From Verrucomicrobiales bacterium (GTDB lineage Bacteria; Verrucomicrobiota; Verrucomicrobiia; Verrucomicrobiales; Akkermansiaceae), in assembly GCA_002729295.1 (NCBI GenBank), contig PBTU01000157.1, positions 1 through 7,070 of the forward strand: a DNA stretch of 7,070 nt, written 5' to 3'. The translations under genes were made by a program, and so were the position numbers. Of the stretch, positions 1-4,111 are shown piece after piece. The notes below the pieces were generated by a model. The model was not told where the DNA came from. It did not search any database and saw only the letters and a program-made list of their open reading frames with translations. Positions within the stretch are counted from its first letter, which is position 1; each line of letters starts with the position of its first letter.

Positions 1-314
1 ATCCAACGCATTCCAAGTGACTCAGAGCGAGTGGCATCCACTTCAAGAGGGACCTGATAGGTAGCTCCACCGACGCGGCGGCTCTTTACCTCAACGCGAG
101 GCTTGGCGTTCTCAATTGCACGAGTAAGGATTTCGAGAGGATCGATGGTGTCCGTGCCTTCGTTAGCGCGGTCAATCGCAGCATAAACGATTCGCTCCGA
201 GAGGGAACGCTTTCCGTCCTTCATGACCTTACTAATGAGACGGCCAACAACGGGGCTGTCAAATTTCGGATCACGCTTCTCAGGCTTGGTGTAAACTCTT
301 TTTCTGCGAGCCAT
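1..314 (-). CDS. rpsG: 30S ribosomal protein S7, 5' part (gene runs off the left edge)
   Basis: Translating the minus strand from the ATG at 312-314 gives 104 codons with no stop before the window edge, about two thirds of a normal S7 (about 156 residues). The protein begins MARRKRVYTKPEKRDPKFDS. It then shows family blocks that are easy to recognise: VVGRLISKVMKDGKRS, RIVYAAIDRA, then PRVEVKSRRVGGATYQVP, ending at SLGMRW. S7 is a primary 16S rRNA-binding protein that nucleates assembly of the 30S head and contacts tRNA in the E site. The gene lies 35 bases downstream of rpsL on the same strand, the classic str-operon order, so the two are almost certainly cotranscribed; fusA or other operon members probably follow outside the window. 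No Shine-Dalgarno sequence is visible before the start (AACTAACGAACCA then ATG). The 35-base gap is too short to hold a copy of the E. coli S7 autoregulatory site, so translation may be coupled to rpsL. The identification is secure. Confidence 0.97.
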   Translation of the reverse strand, partial: MARRKRVYTKPEKRDPKFDSPVVGRLISKVMKDGKRSLSERIVYAAIDRANEGTDTIDPLEILTRAIENAKPRVEVKSRRVGGATYQVPLEVDATRSESLGMRW

Positions 315-349
315 TGGTTCGTTAGTTTAAAATTAGTGAACTGGTAAAA

Positions 350-727
350 TTAACCCTTCTTAGGACGCTTGGCGCCATACTTGGAACGACCTTGCATACG
401 GCCGGTGACTCCGAGGGTATCGAGTGACCCACGAACAATGTGGTAGCGAACACCTGGCAAATCCTTCACACGACCACCGCGAATCAACACGATTGAGTGC
501 TCCTGAAGGTTATGGCCTTCACCACCGATGTAGGCGATGACTTCATATCCATTGGTGAGACGAACCTTGGCGACCTTCCGGAGAGCGGAGTTCGGCTTCT
601 TGGGTGTGCGGGTGTATACTTGCAGACAAACCCCACGACGCTGTGGGCAGTTGTTCAGAGCCGGTGACTTCGACTTAGTGACTGCTTTTTTCCGACCTTT
701 GCGGACGAGCTGGTTAATTGTAGGCAT
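350..727 (-). CDS. rpsL: 30S ribosomal protein S12
   Basis: A complete 125-residue protein, close to the E. coli length of 124. S12 sits at the 30S decoding centre and controls tRNA selection accuracy. It begins MPTINQLVRK and carries the invariant blocks CPQRRGVC (27-34), TPKKPNSALRK (41-51), IGGEGHNLQEHS (67-78) and RGGRVKDLPGVRYH (83-96), ending in a basic SKYGAKRPKKG tail. Lys43 and Lys88, the residues usually changed in streptomycin-resistant mutants, are both wild type, so a streptomycin-sensitive S12 is expected. Asp89, the residue that is beta-methylthiolated in E. coli, is present. It is the first gene of a str-type operon, with rpsG following after 35 bases. The ATG is fixed by the family N-terminus. 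No Shine-Dalgarno sequence is visible in the preceding 25 bases, and a structured leader lies upstream. Confidence 0.99.
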   Translation of the reverse strand: MPTINQLVRKGRKKAVTKSKSPALNNCPQRRGVCLQVYTRTPKKPNSALRKVAKVRLTNGYEVIAYIGGEGHNLQEHSIVLIRGGRVKDLPGVRYHIVRGSLDTLGVTGRMQGRSKYGAKRPKKG

Positions 728-895
728 AATGCGATCGTTTGGGGATGGCGGTTAAGCGGATTTGTTTGAATGAGGTTTTCTGAGGAAAGAGAGTTTGTTG
801 CTGATTCTCAACCGGAGGGTCGCCGGGAAACTCAGCGAGATTCCTCGCAAGAGCCATTTTTCCGGTGGGCACCCGATAGTTAAAAACCTGATAGG

Positions 896-941
896 GGGCC
901 TGAATCGTTGATTCCTTATAGGAATTTTTATCTTGAGGCCC
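896..941 (-). promoter_or_regulatory. Nested hairpin in the 5' leader of the rpsL-rpsG mRNA
   Basis: The 220-odd bases upstream of rpsL hold no convincing gene but do hold nested inverted repeats. The outer arms are GGGCCT at 896-901 and AGGCCC at 936-941. The inner arms are ATTCCT at 911-916 and AGGAAT at 920-925, with a 3-base loop. Closer to the gene, 835-848 forms a five-base-pair stem, GCGAG/CTCGC, with a 4-base loop. In RNA read on the minus strand these would fold near the predicted 5' end and in the middle of the leader. Ribosomal protein operons are often controlled by binding of one of their own products to such leaders, but which protein binds here, if any, cannot be told. The repeats are seen directly; the regulatory role is inferred. 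Confidence 0.4.
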
Positions 942-955
942 GATTTGGGGGCGCG

Positions 956-983
956 ACTCTAGGAATAAAAGAGCATCTGGCAA
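956..983 (-). promoter_or_regulatory. Candidate sigma70-type promoter of the rpsL-rpsG operon
   Basis: On the minus strand, TTGCCA (978-983, five of six matches to TTGACA) and TAGAGT (956-961, four of six matches to TATAAT) are separated by 16 bases. This predicts a start near 949 and a leader of about 220 nt. Immediately upstream is an A/T-rich block (985-1014), as expected of an UP element for a strong ribosomal protein promoter. It is the best pair seen in the region, but the -10 box is weak. Confidence 0.4.
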
Positions 984-1002
984 GGCGTTTTTACAAAATT
1001 AG

Positions 1003-1017
1003 GTGAAAAATTTTCAC
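1003..1017. repeat. Perfect 15-bp palindrome upstream of the rpsL promoter
   Basis: GTGAAAA (1003-1009) and TTTTCAC (1011-1017) are perfect inverted arms around one central A. The site lies 20-34 bases upstream of the candidate -35 box of rpsL, within the A/T-rich block. It could be a regulator binding site, an UP element, or chance in AT-rich DNA. Confidence 0.35.
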
Positions 1018-1187
1018 GAGCACTATCAACACCCCTCTACCCCTTACTCAACCAATTTTAAATGACTTGATTAGGGGGAATTCGCCACAACATCCACCCT
1101 CAATCACCTTAATTTTATTTATTTAAGAAATCTTAACTATATTCCTCCCAGCCTTGAATCTCTGTTTGCAAGGCCCTCTTCCACCTC
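1018..1187. other. AT-rich intergenic stretch without a recognisable gene
   Basis: No ORF with coding character was found on either strand. The stretch contains a perfect inverted repeat, TTAAGA-AA-TCTTAA (1123-1136), followed at once by TATATT (1138-1143). The latter could be a -10 box for plus-strand transcription towards the ORF at 1188, but the matching -35 position (TTATTT at 1115-1120) is poor. The repeat overlapping a possible core promoter is operator-like, though unproven. Confidence 0.3.
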
Positions 1188-1517
1188 TTGGATTCCCCTC
1201 TTGCCATTTTCCTCGCGCTATTCGCCTTTCTCCTCATCCCTACTCGAACGGAATTAACAGCCAAAGCCCAACGAGACCTTCAGGCAAAATCTCCCGGAGT
1301 CCTGCAAATCCATATCCGGGCCCGAAAAAGCAGTCGACTGAGCCTTCCCAACTTCAGTGGCGACTGCAATGAAAGCATCGAAGCCACCGTTCCGGACGCC
1401 ACCCAGAGCAAATCCGGCCTCAAAGTCGGCGGCAAGATCGTCATTACTTACCAGCACCGGAAATTGCGAAGCGCCGGTCCGAGTCCCATCCCCAAGCTCA
1501 CCGGGGGAGCGAGGTAG
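1188..1517 (+). CDS. Possible small exported protein of unknown function
   Basis: This is a 109-codon plus-strand ORF, the only one in the window with some coding character on that strand. I do not recognise the product. From the TTG at 1188, residues 4-17 are strongly hydrophobic (PLAIFLALFAFLLI), like a signal-peptide core or membrane anchor. A polar segment rich in Ser, Lys and Gly follows, including IHIRARKSSRLSL and SGLKVGGKIVITY. Third codon positions become clearly C/G-rich in the second half, which favours this frame over the opposite strand, where an ORF at 1254-1553 shares the same codon register. Against it: there is no ATG, no Shine-Dalgarno sequence near the start, an in-frame TGA at 1155-1157, no Arg/Lys before the hydrophobic core, and no clear terminator. 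It may be a remnant of a longer gene or chance. Confidence 0.3.
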   Translation: MDSPLAIFLALFAFLLIPTRTELTAKAQRDLQAKSPGVLQIHIRARKSSRLSLPNFSGDCNESIEATVPDATQSKSGLKVGGKIVITYQHRKLRSAGPSPIPKLTGGAR

Positions 1518-1593
1518 CCCGCGTGGCTCGTCAAAACAGCCGATGGGACCCACTCACCCACCGCCAGAGGCTTCAGCTTAAGCGTAGTCGACT

Positions 1594-1632
1594 AAAAAGA
1601 GAGCCCCAACTCCGGATAACGGAATTGAGGCT
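1594..1632 (-). terminator. Intrinsic terminator of the tRNA gene
   Basis: Arms at 1602-1614 and 1620-1632 pair over 13 positions around a 5-base loop. On the minus strand AGCCTCAATTCCG pairs with CGGAGTTGGGGCT, including two G-U pairs. A run of five U (1594-1598) follows after three bases. The stem begins 11 bases beyond the tRNA CCA end, so this is the terminator of a single-gene tRNA transcript. On the plus strand the stem is not followed by a T-run, so it is directional. Confidence 0.9.
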
Positions 1633-1642
1633 TTCAAAACAA

Positions 1643-1717
1643 TGGTAGCAGCGGGCGGATTTGAACCGCCGACAAAAGGCTTATGAGTCCTCTGCTCTAC
1701 CCCTGAGCTACGCTGCC
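1643..1717 (-). tRNA. tRNA with CAT anticodon, most likely elongator tRNA-Met
   Basis: The minus strand folds as a 72-nt cloverleaf plus encoded CCA (1643-1645). The acceptor stem is GGCAGCG/CGCTGCT, with a G1-U72 wobble pair. The D arm is GCTC/GAGC. The anticodon loop is CTCATAA, with the CAT anticodon at 1683-1685. The variable loop has five bases, and the T arm is GGCGG-TTCAAAT-CCGCC. The discriminator base is A73. A paired 1-72 position argues against initiator tRNA-fMet, which normally has an unpaired C1-A72 and three G-C pairs closing the anticodon stem. The remaining alternative is tRNA-Ile2, whose C34 is changed to lysidine by TilS; A4-U69 and G5-C68 make this less likely but do not exclude it. 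One oddity is an A31/G39 mismatch at the top of the anticodon stem. The gene has its own promoter and terminator. Confidence 0.95.
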
Positions 1718-1753
1718 ATGAATTTATGGGGATACCCTTCCCCGCGGGCGGGG

Positions 1754-1781
1754 ATTATCTCCCATCGACGGTTCTGTCCAA
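1754..1781 (-). promoter_or_regulatory. Promoter of the tRNA gene, with GC-rich discriminator
   Basis: On the minus strand, TTGGAC (1776-1781) and GATAAT (1754-1759, five of six to TATAAT) are 16 bases apart, predicting a start near 1747 and a 30-nt precursor leader. The bases directly after the -10 box (1740-1753) are entirely G and C and form the perfect inverted repeat CCCCGC-GG-GCGGGG. A GC-rich discriminator is the known mark of stable-RNA promoters repressed in the stringent response. The promoter call is moderately strong; stringent control is inferred. Confidence 0.6.
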
Positions 1782-1846
1782 TAAAAAAAGAGTCTGGTCG
1801 GAATTCCCACCCAATTTTGCCCTATCCAGATCCCGTTCCCCGATCA

Positions 1847-1867
1847 GTCATCAAATTTTTCGATGAC
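1847..1867. repeat. Inverted repeat downstream of the 66-codon ORF
   Basis: GTCATC (1847-1852) and GATGAC (1862-1867) are perfect six-base arms around a 9-base A/T-rich loop. The repeat starts 13 bases beyond the stop of the minus-strand ORF at 1880-2080. No U-run follows on the minus strand, so it is at best a weak terminator or mRNA 3'-end structure. Confidence 0.25.
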
Positions 1868-1879
1868 CATCCCTCCCAC

Positions 1880-2080
1880 TCAATCATTCAGTGTTGCTGA
1901 CATGACTACCTCGCTCACCCCATCGAAGTAGCCATAATCCAACGAGCCATTCAAAAAGCTCCTTTCCAGTAATGGGCTCAATTTTTGCTGAGCACAGGCT
2001 TGGTTATAGATGGCCACATTGTTAAAGAAAAAATTACTATCGAGGGAAAATGCTACAATTTTGAACCTTGAGCGAGTCAT
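1880..2080 (-). CDS. Possible small protein (66 aa) of unknown function with a perfect Shine-Dalgarno
   Basis: The ORF begins with ATG at 2078-2080 and is preceded, after a 7-base spacer, by AGGAGG (2088-2093), the full complement of the anti-Shine-Dalgarno. That is the best ribosome binding site in the window, and the main reason to take the ORF seriously. The product starts MTRSRFKIVAFSLD, has no membrane segment, two aromatic/Asn stretches (SNFFFNNVAIYNQA, NGSLDYGYFDG) and an acidic end. I do not recognise it. The fragment NNVAIYNQACAQQKLSPL faintly resembles the 'DEVaIYnraLsaaEI' strand common at the end of LamG-like domains, so it could be a relic of such a protein; this is weak. It lies about 20 bases beyond the gap terminator with no room for an ordinary promoter between them, so transcription would need gap readthrough or an internal promoter. 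Confidence 0.4.
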   Translation of the reverse strand: MTRSRFKIVAFSLDSNFFFNNVAIYNQACAQQKLSPLLERSFLNGSLDYGYFDGVSEVVMSATLND

Positions 2081-2116
2081 CGGGTGCCCTCCTAAATTTG
2101 GGATGGATGAAGAATG

Positions 2117-2147
2117 AAAAAACCCGACTGATTGCTCAGCCGGGTTT
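2117..2147 (-). terminator. Intrinsic terminator of gap
   Basis: AAACCCG (2120-2126) pairs with CGGGTTT (2141-2147). After one A/C mismatch (2127/2140), CTGA (2128-2131) pairs with TCAG (2136-2139) around a 4-base loop. On the minus strand a run of six U (2117-2122) overlaps the foot of the stem. It begins 28 bases beyond the gap stop codon, a typical position. Confidence 0.88.
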
Positions 2148-2174
2148 CTTGAAATTCTAAAATCTCGGGAAATC

Positions 2175-3176
2175 TTAAAGGGAGTCGCCGAGCATCTTCA
2201 TGGCGTCAGCGGCACGGTTGGAGTAACCCCACTCGTTGTCATACCATGAGCAAACCTTAACCATGTTCCCGTCGATGACGGTGGTCAGGCCACTATCGAA
2301 AATCGATGAGTGAGGATCACCCACGATGTCCTGAAGAACGAGAGGCATCTCGCTATAGTGAAGAACTCCCTTAAGAGGACCTTCGGCGGCTTCTTTGAAG
2401 GCTGTGTTGATTTCCTCGGCAGTTGCTTCGGACTCAAGCTCGGCAACAAGATCAGTCAATGATCCGGTTGGAGTAGGGACACGGAAAGCGCCTCCATTAA
2501 GTTTTCCATTGAGCTCGGGAATGACGAGGCCAATCGCACGAGCCGCACCGGTGGAAGAGGGCACGATGTTCTCGGCAGCGGAACGAGCGCGACGAAGATC
2601 TTCGTGCGGCGCATCGAGAAGACGCTGATCTCCGGTGTAGGAGTGAATGGTGCTCATGAAGCCACGCTTGAGGCCCCACTTGTCGTTGAGAACCTTGGCA
2701 AGAGGAGCCAGGCAGTTGGTGGTGCAGGACGCGTTGGAAACAATATGATGATTCGCAGCGTCATACTCGCTGTCGTTGATGCCGAGACACATCGTAAGAT
2801 CGGGATCTTTGGCAGGAGCGGAAATGAGAACCTTCTTGGCTCCGGCAGAAATGTGCTTGGAAGAACCTTCGCGACTGGCGAAGAATCCAGTGGCCTCGAG
2901 AACGATGTCGGCATTCCAATCACCCCATGGGAGGTTCGCAGGATCACGCTCGGCGGTGGCGTGAATCTTGTGACCATCGACAATGATGTAGTCGTCGTCG
3001 TAGGAAACCTCACGAGAGAACTGACCCTGGGAAGAATCATATTTCAAAAGGTGGGCGAGAGTCTTGTTGTCGGTGAGATCGTTGATAGCGACAACTTTCT
3101 TAAGTTCGTCGTCGCTCATTGAGCGAAGCACCATCCGGCCGATACGGCCGAATCCGTTAATTGCATAATTTGCCAT
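2175..3176 (-). CDS. gap: Type I glyceraldehyde-3-phosphate dehydrogenase
   Basis: A complete 333-residue protein of the normal family length. It acts in the cytosol and interconverts glyceraldehyde 3-phosphate, NAD+ and phosphate with 1,3-bisphosphoglycerate in glycolysis and gluconeogenesis. The N-terminal Rossmann fold starts NGFGRIGR (7-14). Asp33 in INDLTD ends strand 2, where an acid binds the adenosine ribose and favours NAD over NADP. The active-site block SNASCTTNC (148-155 region) gives catalytic Cys151, and His178 in STIHSYT is the base that activates it. DQRLLDAPHEDLRRAR (183-198) forms the S-loop, and WYDNEWGYSNR (311-321) is the C-terminal signature. The Ala-Pro pair at 189-190 mixes the NAD-type proline with an alanine common in NADP-using forms, but Asp33 and Pro190 point to NAD. 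The ATG has AGGA seven bases upstream. The gene stands alone, with its own promoter and terminator, and is not clustered with pgk or tpi here. Confidence 0.98.
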   Translation of the reverse strand: MANYAINGFGRIGRMVLRSMSDDELKKVVAINDLTDNKTLAHLLKYDSSQGQFSREVSYDDDYIIVDGHKIHATAERDPANLPWGDWNADIVLEATGFFASREGSSKHISAGAKKVLISAPAKDPDLTMCLGINDSEYDAANHHIVSNASCTTNCLAPLAKVLNDKWGLKRGFMSTIHSYTGDQRLLDAPHEDLRRARSAAENIVPSSTGAARAIGLVIPELNGKLNGGAFRVPTPTGSLTDLVAELESEATAEEINTAFKEAAEGPLKGVLHYSEMPLVLQDIVGDPHSSIFDSGLTTVIDGNMVKVCSWYDNEWGYSNRAADAMKMLGDSL

Positions 3177-3207
3177 GGGTCTGTCCTAGTAATTAGGTTG
3201 TGAGTGA

Positions 3208-3233
3208 TTTTCCAAGCCAGCTTGGCTGGAAAA
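3208..3233 (-). promoter_or_regulatory. Hairpin at the predicted 5' end of gap mRNA
   Basis: TTTTCCA (3208-3214) and GCCA (3216-3219) pair with TGGC (3223-3226) and TGGAAAA (3227-3233). This gives an 11-bp stem with one bulged base (3215) and a 3-base loop. It starts within two or three bases of the predicted transcription start (about 3235) and lies some 30 bases upstream of the gap start codon. A stem-loop at the very 5' end is known in other bacteria to protect mRNA from decay. No U-run follows, so it is unlikely to be an attenuator. Confidence 0.55.
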
Positions 3234-3241
3234 ACGGGCGC

Positions 3242-3269
3242 ATTATGCAGGGAAGCCGTCCCCCGTCAA
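3242..3269 (-). promoter_or_regulatory. Sigma70-type promoter of gap
   Basis: On the minus strand, TTGACG (3264-3269, five of six) and CATAAT (3242-3247, five of six) are 16 bases apart, and TG precedes the -10 box with no gap (TGCATAAT reads through it). The predicted start is near 3235, giving a leader of about 58 nt. It is the closest match to consensus in the window, fitting constant high expression of a glycolytic gene. Confidence 0.75.
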
Positions 3270-3301
3270 GGATGGCAGAGATTGTTTCCGCATCCCCCAC
3301 G

Positions 3302-3313
3302 ATTTCATGAAAT
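3302..3313. repeat. 12-bp palindrome after the small secreted-protein gene
   Basis: ATTTCATGAAAT is a perfect palindrome starting four bases beyond the stop codon of the gene at 3317. It has no loop and no U-run, so it is not a canonical terminator. No other terminator is seen before the gap promoter, so this operon may end by Rho or read into gap. Confidence 0.25.
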
Positions 3314-3316
3314 TAC

Positions 3317-4090
3317 CTAGCCTCCAGCCACGGCAGCATCCTTTTTGAGCTTGGGTGGTGGCACGTGAAACTCCCCTCGGTGGAAAAATTTAACCGCTTT
3401 CCGCGGATTCTTTCCCCGCGCCTGATAGAAAAATGCCTGAATCCGTTGTTTCGGCTTCATCATCAGCTCATTCTGAAAGATCATTTCACGAGCATTGTTT
3501 TTGCTGGGAGCAAGATACCCCACAAGAACAGGATGGTTTCCCTGTTTCAATTTCTTCAGTAATACTTTTCCAGGGGCAATCACGTGCGCCTTTTCATTTC
3601 CGAACCTCACCAGAGCGGAGCAGTGTGAGACGTTCACAAAACGAATAGATTCGAGAGGGAATGTCGACAAATCATCCGGAACCATCATCATCTTGGGATT
3701 AAACCAATTTTTATTTTGGTGATCCGCATAAAGGACTCCCAGGCTTTGTGATTTCGATGAAAAGCGTGAAGAACTCCATGGCTTGCCAGCGATCTGTTTT
3801 CCCTGAAAAAGCTTCACTCCTCCTGCCGTGGGATTGATCGATGACCACTCGGTGAATTCCTTGAGCCGAAGAGGGACATCCCGACCCTCCTTATGATCAA
3901 TGGCTAGAGTAGTCGGCTTGGGAGGAACGGTTCCCGGGGCCGGAGGAAATTGAATTCGCACTCCATTTTTAATCGTTTCCCTGTGAGGAGGCAAATCACC
4001 CAAGGGAAGAAAGCGCATGTGCTTGTGTGATGCCTCTTGCGCAAAAACCGACAAGGACAGACTGAGCAAAATAAGGGCCACTGGTTTCAT
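3317..4090 (-). CDS. Small secreted protein of unknown function, downstream partner of the cassette-A-like gene
   Basis: A 257-residue protein I do not recognise by name. I prefer the ATG at 4088-4090 because it yields a clean signal peptide, MKPVALILLSLSLSVFA, with likely cleavage before Gln18. A TTG at 4100-4102 would add four residues (MKYP). Neither start has a Shine-Dalgarno sequence at normal distance. The mature part opens with a Pro-rich, basic region (about 20-65). A middle segment follows with ESIRFVNVSHCSALVRFG and HVIAPGKVLLKKL (147-182), looking like beta strands of a small sandwich domain in which a 'VNxS' strand and an 'APGK' turn recur. The tail is Lys-rich (PPPKLKKDAAVAGG). 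The net charge is strongly positive. There is one Cys (157) and no lipobox, so it is probably periplasmic or surface-bound. It follows the large gene by only 21 bases (9 to the TTG), so the two are almost surely one operon. Confidence 0.85.
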   Translation of the reverse strand: MKPVALILLSLSLSVFAQEASHKHMRFLPLGDLPPHRETIKNGVRIQFPPAPGTVPPKPTTLAIDHKEGRDVPLRLKEFTEWSSINPTAGGVKLFQGKQIAGKPWSSSRFSSKSQSLGVLYADHQNKNWFNPKMMMVPDDLSTFPLESIRFVNVSHCSALVRFGNEKAHVIAPGKVLLKKLKQGNHPVLVGYLAPSKNNAREMIFQNELMMKPKQRIQAFFYQARGKNPRKAVKFFHRGEFHVPPPKLKKDAAVAGG

Positions 4091-4111
4091 CGGATATTTC
4101 AAAATTGATTC

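Noticed and set aside
714..983. 89-codon minus-strand ORF overlapping the rpsL start
   Set aside because: It covers the candidate promoter and leader of rpsL, begins at the TTG of the -35 box, resembles no family I know, and runs into rpsL out of frame. It is best read as leader sequence.
1254..1553. 99-codon minus-strand ORF starting with GTG
   Set aside because: It shares codon register with the plus-strand ORF at 1188-1517, whose third-position bias is stronger. It has no recognisable domain and a TGA stands directly before the GTG.
1643..1717. tRNA 3' end as an integration site of a mobile element
   Set aside because: I saw no direct repeat of the tRNA 3' end and no integrase in the window, and the tRNA keeps its own terminator right after CCA.
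1661..1900. 79-codon plus-strand ORF
   Set aside because: It runs across the antisense strand of the tRNA and its promoter and shows no coding character.
2604..3122. Long plus-strand ORF of 172 codons inside gap
   Set aside because: It is antisense to a certain GAPDH gene, and its openness follows from that gene's codon use.
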